Shown piece after piece: positions 1 to 6,887 of a stretch of DNA of 64,000 nt (positions are counted from its first letter, which is position 1; each line of letters begins with the position of its first letter). Origin of the DNA: Candidatus Neomarinimicrobiota bacterium (GTDB taxonomy: Bacteria > Fidelibacterota > Marinisomatia > Marinisomatales > TCS55); contig JABIDL010000040.1 in NCBI GenBank assembly GCA_018651745.1, forward strand, positions 25,848 through 89,847, written 5' to 3'. Made by a program: the position numbers and the translations under genes. Under the pieces are notes generated by a model. The model was not told the origin of the DNA, ran no database searches, and saw only the letters and a program-made list of their open reading frames with translations.

Positions 1-1553
1 ATAGTCAGAATTTCCCAGACCATTTCGTCTGCTTTCAGCTTTTTCCCGAGAGAATCCTGAAGCGCACCTATAGAATCCAATACGCCGGCAATATCAACTG
101 ATTCGGTTCGCATTGCTTCCAATTTATCAAGTTTTTGCTCAAGGGTTGTTCTGTTAGCCGATTGAAAAAACGCGGTAGTCCAATCTTCGCCGAGACGTTC
201 CCTTAGAATCCGAAATAAAGCAATATCCGCCTGATCATCCTGTACAATAAGGTGTCCCCACGCCAGCACGTTTTTGACAATAGGAACGTCAAAGAATTTT
301 TCAATGTGAATGTCCACGGGAATGGCGGATTTCTGCATTGCGTCGGCTGCCGAAATTACATTTCCCCAACCACGGCAAATAACTGCGATATCCCCATAAA
401 GTGCCATACCGTTATTAATGAGCGAATGAATCAGCTCGGGTAATCGTTCGAGTGTTTCCTTTTTATTTGCTTGAATCCAAAGCGGTTTCGGTCCGGATTT
501 AGGATCGTCGGGAAGACATTTTAACAATTTGGGTGTTCTGTCAGGATTTTGGCTGATGGTTGCATTGGCAAGATCGAGAATTTCTTGGGTGGACCGGCGA
601 TTTTCCACGAGTGGGATTTCGGCATAATTTGAATGAGACTCGTAGCGATTTCTAAAATCTGCGATATTATAATAATTCGCCCCGCGGAATGAGTAGATGC
701 ATTGATCTTCATCGCCGACAACCGTAATGCTGGGATCTTTTTCAGCGATGAGATTTACAATTTTATTCAGGGCATAATTGTTGTCTTGATATTCGTCAAT
801 AAAAATGTGCCGAAATTCTTCCCGGACTTGTGTAAGAATAGCTTCATCATTTTTTAGAACTTCATAACAACCGAGGATCATATCGCCAAAATCCAGCGCA
901 TTTTGATCTGCTTTTGCTTTTTGGAAAAATGCGTACGCATTCACCAAATCCTGAAGCTGAAATGTAGCATCTTCAAATCGCGTGGCATCAGGATGAATGC
1001 CCGGAAAATTTTCTTCAAACCATGCTGGCGAATTTTCCATATTTTGCAATTTAGATTTCAATTCAGCAGGTGAAAGCAGTTCATCGCTAAGGCGCCCGAA
1101 AAAAGGAATAAAGGATTCACGAATAGCTTTCACAGGATTTTCGGAAAAAACACGAGACGTGATAAAATCCATATCATCAAAATGATTGATGAGAAAATAA
1201 AGTATATCGCTTTCCTGCCAGAGCACATCATCCATTCTGTTTTCCGGACCAAAGCGTCGCATGATGGAATGACAAAAACTGTGAAAGGTGCCAACAAAAA
1301 TAGCATCCGATTCATCACCGAGAATTTCACGAATGGTGTGTTTGGCTTCTGCAGTCGCCTTTTCGGTAAAGGTTAGCAAAAGCACATGATTTGCTTCTAT
1401 TGATTTGGATACAACAAGGTGGCGAATTCGATGCAGAAGTGTGGATGTTTTTCCCGTTCCGGCGCCTGCGAGAATCATCAGCGGTGCAGGCGGATGGGTG
1501 ATGGCCTTGTTCTGTCCGGCGGTTGCAATAAAGGATTCGAATTGGTAAATCAT
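1..1553 (-). CDS. UvrD/PcrA/Rep-type ATP-dependent DNA helicase (partial, 3' end outside window)
   Basis: Superfamily 1A DNA helicase, an ATP-driven 3'-5' unwinding enzyme of repair and replication restart. The gene runs leftward and is cut by the window edge, leaving 517 codons of a family that is usually about 650-750 residues. Visible motifs in order: a Q-motif-like start (QNKAITHPPAP, residues 14-24), Walker A AGAGTGKT at 29-36, Walker B DEYQD at 253-257, and motif III GDEDQ at 280-284 followed by SFRGAN. The reading frame is open across the whole visible stretch. The ATG at 1553 is chosen because Walker A then sits at the family's usual distance from the N-terminus; there is no good Shine-Dalgarno. 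It is the only clear gene on the - strand. UvrD, PcrA and Rep cannot be told apart from this fragment. Confidence 0.93.
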   Translation of the reverse strand, partial: MIYQFESFIATAGQNKAITHPPAPLMILAGAGTGKTSTLLHRIRHLVVSKSIEANHVLLLTFTEKATAEAKHTIREILGDESDAIFVGTFHSFCHSIMRRFGPENRMDDVLWQESDILYFLINHFDDMDFITSRVFSENPVKAIRESFIPFFGRLSDELLSPAELKSKLQNMENSPAWFEENFPGIHPDATRFEDATFQLQDLVNAYAFFQKAKADQNALDFGDMILGCYEVLKNDEAILTQVREEFRHIFIDEYQDNNYALNKIVNLIAEKDPSITVVGDEDQCIYSFRGANYYNIADFRNRYESHSNYAEIPLVENRRSTQEILDLANATISQNPDRTPKLLKCLPDDPKSGPKPLWIQANKKETLERLPELIHSLINNGMALYGDIAVICRGWGNVISAADAMQKSAIPVDIHIEKFFDVPIVKNVLAWGHLIVQDDQADIALFRILRERLGEDWTTAFFQSANRTTLEQKLDKLEAMRTESVDIAGVLDSIGALQDSLGKKLKADEMVWEILT

Positions 1554-1581
1554 AAAAGAAGTTAAGGAATGAATTAACTTT

Positions 1582-1602
1582 GCGGAAGTTTAGAACTTCC
1601 GC
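1582..1602. promoter_or_regulatory. Perfect inverted repeat upstream of the helicase gene
   Basis: GCGGAAGTT-TAG-AACTTCCGC: 9-bp perfect arms and a 3-base spacer, 29-49 bases upstream of the helicase start codon and before the ECF operon. No T-run follows, so it looks more like an operator than a terminator. It does not match a repressor box I can name. Confidence 0.4.
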
Positions 1603-1619
1603 GAATTTGAAGATAGATT

Positions 1620-1646
1620 TAACTTTTCTACAAAGCTCAACGTCTA
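1620..1646 (+). promoter_or_regulatory. Candidate ECF-type promoter P1
   Basis: TAACTT (1620-1625) and CGTCTA (1641-1646) separated by 15 bases. This resembles the -35 AAC / -10 CGTC pattern of many ECF sigma promoters. It is the first copy of an imperfect 40-base direct repeat (1620-1659 and 1720-1758). An ATG 11 bases downstream (1657) opens a 21-codon ORF that ends at 1722, inside the second copy. Confidence 0.4.
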
Positions 1647-1719
1647 AATTCGCAAAATGTTAGAAAAACAAAAATCCGATAACAACTTTAAAGGCTGTAT
1701 TATTTCTGTGAAAACAGTT

Positions 1720-1746
1720 TAACCTTTTGCAAACTCCAAGGTCTAA
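1720..1746 (+). promoter_or_regulatory. Candidate ECF-type promoter P2, next to the sigma gene
   Basis: TAACCT (1720-1725) and GGTCTA (1741-1746) with a 15-base spacer: the second copy of the repeat, lying directly before the sigma factor gene. A transcript would start near 1752, leaving a leader of fewer than ten bases before the ATG at 1761. Autoregulation by the encoded ECF sigma is the natural reading, since ECF factors commonly drive their own operons. Confidence 0.45.
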
Positions 1747-1760
1747 ATCGGCAACCATGA

Positions 1761-2294
1761 ATGAAAACAGACAAAACCGATATCGAACTAATTCAAGAAT
1801 TCCAAGATGGGAACGAGGAATCGTTTAATGCACTTGTTGAAAGACACCTATCAAATACTTACGGATTTTTCGTTAAAATCTGTCAAAACGAAATGGATGC
1901 AGAAGATCTTGCACAGGATGTTTTCCTCAAAATGCACCGCGCACTCAAAAAGTTCCGGTTTGAGTCAGCTTTTACAACCTATCTCTTTCGTGCAAATAGA
2001 AACATGGCCAATTCCTACATCAGGAATAAATGGTGGCGCGGGCTTCTTAATCTTGAGGACACACCGGAAAAGGGCGAATGGGACACATCGCACGAAACGG
2101 ACTGGCGAAAACAAGAACTTTGGAATGCAGTTGCAAAACTTCCTAAACTTCAGCGGAATGTGGTTATGATGCGGATTGCTCAAGAATTGCCATTCAAAGA
2201 AATTTCCGCTATCTTGAATACAACAGAAAGTTCGGCGAAAACCAGCTATCATTATGCGGTAAAAACATTAAAAATTTGGTTAGAAAATGAATGA
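1761..2294 (+). CDS. ECF-subfamily RNA polymerase sigma factor
   Basis: Alternative sigma factor of the extracytoplasmic-function group, 177 aa, which directs RNA polymerase to a small regulon in response to an envelope signal. Region 2 covers about residues 20-85: the NALVERHLSNTYGFFVKI helix, the DAEDLAQDVFLKMHRAL segment and an FTTYLFRANRNMANSYIRNK stretch. Region 4 covers about 115-172 (LPKLQRNVVMMRIAQELPFK, then a helix-turn-helix ending SSAKTSYHYAVKTLK). There is no region 1 or 3, as expected for ECF factors. The ATG at 1757 is out of frame, so 1761 is used; no Shine-Dalgarno is visible. The end overlaps the next gene by 8 bases, implying co-expression with that membrane protein, its likely anti-sigma factor. 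Confidence 0.93.
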   Translation: MKTDKTDIELIQEFQDGNEESFNALVERHLSNTYGFFVKICQNEMDAEDLAQDVFLKMHRALKKFRFESAFTTYLFRANRNMANSYIRNKWWRGLLNLEDTPEKGEWDTSHETDWRKQELWNAVAKLPKLQRNVVMMRIAQELPFKEISAILNTTESSAKTSYHYAVKTLKIWLENE

Positions 2295-2661
2295 TTTTGA
2301 AACAAAACTGAAACAGGCCATGCAGACAGAAAACTCTGTTCCCGATGCAGATGCGTTTATCAGTGATTTGCATTCAGAACGGAAAAATCGACAGTCTGCC
2401 CGAAGGCAGTTTTATAACGGAATTGTCGCCGGGATGCTCATCCTATCATTTGGTTTGTTCACAGTTTCTCAACTTGGAACCAATCCGGCAGAATTAATTG
2501 TGTATGACTCCTTTGAAATCATGAGCGAAGAGGATCGGATCGAAGAAGAATTTCTTAGAGAAATGGCAGTGTATTATTTAGAAGAATCAGATGATATTTG
2601 GGATACTTATGCCTTATTAAATGATTCAGAATTATTTAACGAAAAATGGGAGAATCAATAA
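2287..2661 (+). CDS. Small single-pass membrane protein, probable anti-sigma factor
   Basis: A 124-residue protein with a charged N-terminal segment of about 43 residues that should be cytoplasmic, one hydrophobic span at about 44-62 (GIVAGMLILSFGLFTVSQLG), and a very acidic C-terminal part predicted periplasmic. It overlaps the ECF sigma gene by 8 bases and has the topology of an anti-sigma factor. It lacks a recognisable zinc-finger (HxxxCxxC) motif, so the call rests on position and topology, not family similarity. Its small size and unstructured-looking N-terminus recall CnrY-type anti-sigma factors, which also pair with a Spy/CpxP-like periplasmic sensor such as the product of the next gene. 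Confidence 0.65.
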   Translation: MNDFETKLKQAMQTENSVPDADAFISDLHSERKNRQSARRQFYNGIVAGMLILSFGLFTVSQLGTNPAELIVYDSFEIMSEEDRIEEEFLREMAVYYLEESDDIWDTYALLNDSELFNEKWENQ

Positions 2662-3158
2662 TGAAGATAATGAAACTATTGGTATTGTCCTTATGTGTAG
2701 TGTCATTAGGAATTGCACAAGATGATCACCAATCAAAAAAACAAGAAAAAATGGAAATGATGGCCGTATGGAAGTTAACAGACCATTTGGATTTAACTAG
2801 CAAACAGGCAGAAACATTTTTTCCTCGGTTCAACGAACAAGATGCGACGAAAAAGAACATTCGCGAACAACAGGTAGCGATTTATAAACAGCTGAAAGAA
2901 AAAGATAAAATATCACAGTCAGATGTTGATGCCGCTATGAAACAATTGGTTGGGCTTGAAAAACAGATGTTAGAAGCAAGACAATCTTTTGTTAAAGGAA
3001 TGAAAGATATTCTTTCCCCCGAGCAGCAACTCAAGCTTCTCACATTTCGGGGCGAGTTTATGAAAGAAATGAAAGGTCACTTGAAAGATCAAAAAGGTCG
3101 CGGAAAGAAACGTGGAATGAAACGCGGAATGAATCAAGGACGTGACAGAAGATATTAA
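2661..3158 (+). CDS. Spy/CpxP-like periplasmic protein (LTXXQ family type)
   Basis: A 165-residue exported helical protein. Residues 1-20 form a signal peptide (MKIMKLLVLSLCVVSLGIAQ). The rest is charged and helical: LDLTSKQAETFFPRF near the start and ILSPEQQLKLLTFRGEF near the end are the paired LTxxQ-like segments seen in Spy, CpxP, ZraP and CnrX proteins, which act as periplasmic chaperones or metal/stress sensors. The C-terminus is rich in Lys, Arg, Gly and Met (RGKKRGMKRGMNQGRDRRY). Start 2661 is preferred over the in-frame ATG at 2646 because it forms a TAATG coupling with the previous stop, has GGGAG upstream and puts the signal peptide at the terminus. Position after sigma and anti-sigma suggests a sensor or a regulon product. 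Confidence 0.75.
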   Translation: MKIMKLLVLSLCVVSLGIAQDDHQSKKQEKMEMMAVWKLTDHLDLTSKQAETFFPRFNEQDATKKNIREQQVAIYKQLKEKDKISQSDVDAAMKQLVGLEKQMLEARQSFVKGMKDILSPEQQLKLLTFRGEFMKEMKGHLKDQKGRGKKRGMKRGMNQGRDRRY

Positions 3159-3177
3159 TCACAATAAGGAGTCAAAA

Positions 3178-4215
3178 ATGAAACGGTTTACAATTACACT
3201 TTTAAGTTTGGGCATGTTCATCGTAGGGTGTGACCAATTTGGAAACAATGAAACTGGTTCTTCCACTGAGGAGGAATTGCTTGCCTTAATCAATGCTGAC
3301 GAAGCGTTTACGTTTGATGGTCTTGATGACGAAGGCGATGAAGAAGGTGATTATACGGAAGGAATTGAAGTAGATGCTGGCTTTCGCATGATGGGCGATA
3401 CCCTTTTACCGGGTGATAATGTTAAGCTTCGTTTTGGGAGAAAGATTGATAGGGAAGCAAGTACACGGGATGTGACTTTTGAAGTTAATGGCGACACTGC
3501 TGTTGGAACCGTCGCGTTGTCACTTGTTGGAACCTTTTATGTCAAATCCATTGAATGGGGTGAAGACAGCACGACATCTTCCGGATATTCCATTACAAAT
3601 ATTGACACCTTCAGCAAGGATTTTACAAGTGAGTTCAATCGTAAAGTTCGCTTTATCCAAGTTGCTGATGCCAATAATCCCGATGGTTACCACTGGAAAA
3701 TTGATGCACTCACGATGGGAATGGGAAGCAGCGGAACCAAACTAAGTATCACCAATATCGCATTTTACAACAATGCAGATTCCACCGGTGAAGCTGTTTT
3801 ATCTTATGCAGCTGATACTGCTGGCGATATTTATTTTAGTAGGGATTCTCTTCCATCGTTTACCTACAATTGGGGGTCTCAAACGACCTACCGAGTAGAG
3901 GTCACCGTATCGAATGCGGATCCAATTCTAATCTTAAACGATCAGGATAGCGGAGAAAAGGTTTCAATGCATTATGGTGTTTCACGCCGGTTTAAAGCTC
4001 GACGAGGAATGAGCGACGCTGGAACATTCGGCGATGTAACAGCAAGTGACAATGTGTTTACACGCTTATGGAGACCTCATCGGATACGATTTGGTTCACA
4101 TTCCATGATTGCGAGAATGTTTTTTAGCGCTGTTGACAACAATACATTGTTTGTGAGCGATGGTGGCTATAATACATCAATTTGGACGTTTCCTTATCAA
4201 GTAACATCCAACTGA
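3178..4215 (+). CDS. Exported lipoprotein of unknown function
   Basis: A 345-residue lipoprotein. The signal peptide ends in a lipobox (LGMFIVGC) with lipidated Cys at residue 18, followed by a very acidic linker (DDEGDEEGD) and a mostly beta, Thr/Ser/Asp-rich body. I recognise no family. The start at 3178 has a clear AAGGAG ribosome site and places the signal peptide at the N-terminus; a longer in-frame start at 3142 would bury it. It is the last gene of the ECF operon, just before a terminator, so it probably belongs to the same envelope response. The acidic segment after the Cys could bind cations, which would fit metal sensing, but that is speculation. Confidence 0.75.
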   Translation: MKRFTITLLSLGMFIVGCDQFGNNETGSSTEEELLALINADEAFTFDGLDDEGDEEGDYTEGIEVDAGFRMMGDTLLPGDNVKLRFGRKIDREASTRDVTFEVNGDTAVGTVALSLVGTFYVKSIEWGEDSTTSSGYSITNIDTFSKDFTSEFNRKVRFIQVADANNPDGYHWKIDALTMGMGSSGTKLSITNIAFYNNADSTGEAVLSYAADTAGDIYFSRDSLPSFTYNWGSQTTYRVEVTVSNADPILILNDQDSGEKVSMHYGVSRRFKARRGMSDAGTFGDVTASDNVFTRLWRPHRIRFGSHSMIARMFFSAVDNNTLFVSDGGYNTSIWTFPYQVTSN

Positions 4216-4236
4216 TTTCTAACTTAAGGTTTGTTA

Positions 4237-4273
4237 AAATGCCGGGTGGATTAATTCATCCGGCATTTTTTTT
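4237..4273 (+). terminator. Rho-independent terminator after the ECF operon
   Basis: ATGCCGGGTG / CATCCGGCAT pair into a 10-bp stem with one G-U wobble and an 8-base loop (GATTAATT), followed by eight T. It lies 22 bases after the lipoprotein stop codon and closes the operon. Confidence 0.9.
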
Positions 4274-4296
4274 ATTTCCTCGTTTTATTATATAGG

Positions 4297-4325
4297 TTGA
4301 ACTCTCTAATTTCTAGCCTTGTATA
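4297..4325 (+). promoter_or_regulatory. Candidate sigma-70-type promoter of the aminotransferase gene
   Basis: TTGAAC (4297-4302), 17-base spacer, TGTATA (4320-4325). A start of transcription at about 4332 would fall almost on the ATG at 4334, implying a leaderless message; no Shine-Dalgarno is seen before that ATG. Confidence 0.35.
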
Positions 4326-4333
4326 TAGTAAAA

Positions 4334-5404
4334 ATGCCGATAAAACCTGCCAAATTATTTATCCCCGGTCCTGTAGATGTTGCGCCGGAAATCCTTGAAG
4401 CAATGACCCAGCCGATGATGGGTCATCGTGCACCTGAATTTTCTGTTTTATATAAAGATGTAACAGACGGAATCCGTCGGCTCATGAAAACTGATAATTC
4501 AGTTTATCTTAGTACCAGTTCCGCCACCGGATTGTGGGAAGCAACCGTGAGAAATGTTGCACCAAAGCGGACACTCTGCTGTGTAAACGGCGCCTTTTCT
4601 TCCCGTTGGCATAAAACTGTGATAGATAATGGATTTGAAGCAGACGTCCTTGAAGTGGAATGGGGAAAAGCTATTACAGCAGATTTGGTTTCCGAAGCAA
4701 TCAAAAAAAACACATACGATCTCATTACCTTCGTTCATAATGAAACATCCACCGGAGTGGCAAGCCCATTAAAAGAAGTGGGCGAGGTGCTAAAAAAATA
4801 TCCCGAAACAGTATTTGCAGTAGATGCAGTCAGCTCCATGATGGGTATGGAAATTAGTATTGAAGATTGGGGAATAGACATTTGTCTTGCTTCTGTTCAA
4901 AAATGCTGGGCGCTTCCTCCAGGGTTTTCGATTTGCATAGTATCCAAAAAAGTTTTGAATAAATCGGCTGAAACAAAAAATAAGGGTTATTATTTTGATT
5001 TTATGGAATGGGAAAAATCTAATTTGAAAAACCAAACCGTTGTTACACCATCCATAGCTCATATGTATGGATTGCAGGCACAAATCAAACGTATTGAAAC
5101 CGAGGGGCTTGAAACTAGAATTGATCGATATGCTTCTCTTGCAGAAATGACACGAAATTGGGTTGAAGAAAAAGGTCAATCAATGTTCAGCGAAAAGGGA
5201 TATTATTCTGATACAGTTTCGTGCATGATAAATAATCAAGGTTGGGATTTAACAAAATTGTCTGACGATTTATTCGATCGGGGTTTCCGTTTTTCAAATG
5301 GATATGGAAAACTCAAAGGTACAGCATTCCGTATTCCACATATGGGTGAAACAAATTCAGAAACTTTGTCAAATTATCTGTATGAAATCGATTTATTGAC
5401 CTAA
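4334..5404 (+). CDS. Class V pyridoxal-phosphate aminotransferase (alanine-glyoxylate / serine-glyoxylate type)
   Basis: A 356-residue PLP enzyme of fold type I, class V. It opens with the family signature FIPGPVDVAPEILEAM and MGHRAPEFSVLY. The substrate and cofactor region includes STSSATGLWEATVRN. The PLP aspartate lies in VFAVDAVSSMMGM, and the Schiff-base lysine is K190 in SVQKCWALPPG. The family transfers the amino group of alanine or serine to glyoxylate, or works in serine synthesis on phosphohydroxypyruvate; which applies here cannot be decided from sequence alone. The ATG at 4334 is used; the in-frame TTG at 4319 would add five residues. It stands alone between a terminator and the transhydrogenase operon, 43 bases away. 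Confidence 0.85.
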   Translation: MPIKPAKLFIPGPVDVAPEILEAMTQPMMGHRAPEFSVLYKDVTDGIRRLMKTDNSVYLSTSSATGLWEATVRNVAPKRTLCCVNGAFSSRWHKTVIDNGFEADVLEVEWGKAITADLVSEAIKKNTYDLITFVHNETSTGVASPLKEVGEVLKKYPETVFAVDAVSSMMGMEISIEDWGIDICLASVQKCWALPPGFSICIVSKKVLNKSAETKNKGYYFDFMEWEKSNLKNQTVVTPSIAHMYGLQAQIKRIETEGLETRIDRYASLAEMTRNWVEEKGQSMFSEKGYYSDTVSCMINNQGWDLTKLSDDLFDRGFRFSNGYGKLKGTAFRIPHMGETNSETLSNYLYEIDLLT

Positions 5405-5447
5405 ATTATCACTCTCAATAAACACATTTAGACACCCATATCTTAAT

Positions 5448-6611
5448 ATGATTACCATATCTGTCCTCAAAGAAACAGCTGAACACGAAAATAGGGTCGC
5501 CCTAGTTCCAGAAAGTGTTGCGCGTCTTATTAAAAATGATTTTCGAATTCTTGTGCAAGATGGCGCAGGATTAACAGCGGGGTTTCGCACCAGCGAATAT
5601 GAGAAGGCAGGTGCAGAAATTGTAACCGATTACGATACATTGCTTAGCGAAGGACAGGTGTTTTTAAAGGTGCAATGTGTTTGTCTTCAAGATGGAATGA
5701 TGAAAATTGTGGACCCTTTTCATGAGAATTCTGTTATAATAGGTTTTTTCAATCCATTTAAAAATATCCAAAATGTAGATGAGCTTGCCAAAAAAATGGT
5801 AACGACTTTTTCAATGGAACTTGTACCTAGAATTTCCCGTGCACAAAAAATGGATGCTCTTAGTGCGATGAGTTCAGCTGCCGGTTACAAAGCGGTGGTA
5901 CTCGCGGCAAGTTCACTCAATAAGTTTTTTCCAATGATGATGACAGCCGCAGGAACTATTTCACCAGCCAAAGTATTGGTCATCGGCGCCGGTGTAGCCG
6001 GGTTGCAAGCGATTGCTACTGCAAAAAGACTTGGCGCAAAAGTAAAAGCATTTGATACGCGCCCTATTGTTCAGGAACAGGTGGAAAGTCTTGGCGCGGA
6101 ATTTGTGTCTTTAGATGCATCAGAAGAAGCTGAAACAGCAGGTGGATATGCAGAAGAATTATCCGATGATTATTATCGCCATGAACAAATCGTGATTGGC
6201 GAGCAGATTTCTGATACGGATGTTGTTATTACGACTGCACAAATTTTTGGGAAACGTGCACCGTTACTTATTACAGAAGAAATGGTGAAATCTATGCGGT
6301 ATGGTTCTGCCATTGTGGATTTGGCAGCAGAGCAAGGCGGGAATTGCGAATTGACCATCGCCGGAAAATCAGTAGAACGATATGGTGTCACAATCCATGG
6401 AAGTACAGATTTGCCCGGCACCCTTTCGTATCATAGTAGCGAAATGTTTAGCAGAAATGTAACCGCCCTTTTGATGGAAATGGTTAAGGATGGAGAAGTG
6501 AATATAGATTTGGAAGATGAGGTTATAGCAGGAACTATTTTGACACAAAATGGAAAAATTCTCAACGAACATGTAATTAATTTATTGCAACGTGCAGAGG
6601 AAAATAAATGA
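5448..6611 (+). CDS. pntAA: NAD(P) transhydrogenase subunit alpha part 1 (NAD(H)-binding domain I)
   Basis: Soluble NAD(H)-binding subunit of the proton-translocating transhydrogenase, which uses the proton gradient to drive hydride transfer from NADH to NADP+. At 387 residues it matches split alpha-1 subunits (about 380). It starts ISVLKETAEHENRVALVPES, the alanine dehydrogenase/PNT N-terminal signature. The Rossmann glycine motif is VLVIGAGVAGLQAIATAKRL (about 176-195), and the mobile-loop segment is EQISDTDVVITTAQIFGKRA followed by SAIVDLAAEQGGNCE. The three following features (hydrophobic pntAB, then pntB) rule out alanine dehydrogenase. It overlaps pntAB by four bases (ATGA). Confidence 0.93.
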   Translation: MITISVLKETAEHENRVALVPESVARLIKNDFRILVQDGAGLTAGFRTSEYEKAGAEIVTDYDTLLSEGQVFLKVQCVCLQDGMMKIVDPFHENSVIIGFFNPFKNIQNVDELAKKMVTTFSMELVPRISRAQKMDALSAMSSAAGYKAVVLAASSLNKFFPMMMTAAGTISPAKVLVIGAGVAGLQAIATAKRLGAKVKAFDTRPIVQEQVESLGAEFVSLDASEEAETAGGYAEELSDDYYRHEQIVIGEQISDTDVVITTAQIFGKRAPLLITEEMVKSMRYGSAIVDLAAEQGGNCELTIAGKSVERYGVTIHGSTDLPGTLSYHSSEMFSRNVTALLMEMVKDGEVNIDLEDEVIAGTILTQNGKILNEHVINLLQRAEENK

Positions 6612-6886
6612 GCGGCCAACTTTTAGTAGAAATTTATGTATTAGTTCTGGCAGTATTTGTCGGCTTTGAGGTTATTGCTAAAGTGCCACCAACTCTGCAC
6701 ACTCCTTTAATGTCCGGCTCAAATGCCATATCTGGAATTACCATTGTCGGTGCTCTGATTGCCGCCGGTTCTGGAGGATCTCAAATCACGACTGTTCTGG
6801 GTACTATCGCAATTATATGTGCTACAATTAATGTTGTAGGCGGATTTATGGTAACCCAAAGAATGTTGAAAATGTTTAAACGATAA
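6608..6886 (+). CDS. pntAB: NAD(P) transhydrogenase subunit alpha part 2 (membrane domain)
   Basis: A 92-residue membrane subunit supplying the first helices of transhydrogenase domain II, which carries the proton channel with PntB. Hydrophobic spans lie at about 5-22 and 34-80, including the conserved HTPLMSGSNAISGITIVGAL segment typical of this subunit. The start overlaps the pntAA stop (ATGA) and the stop is one base before the pntB start, so the three are translationally coupled. The size is normal for the three-gene form of the enzyme. Confidence 0.93.
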   Translation: MSGQLLVEIYVLVLAVFVGFEVIAKVPPTLHTPLMSGSNAISGITIVGALIAAGSGGSQITTVLGTIAIICATINVVGGFMVTQRMLKMFKR

Positions 6887-6887
6887 G

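Noticed and set aside
1807-2169. Second + frame inside the sigma factor gene (120 codons)
   Set aside because: Overlaps the ECF sigma gene completely in another frame and has no recognisable features.
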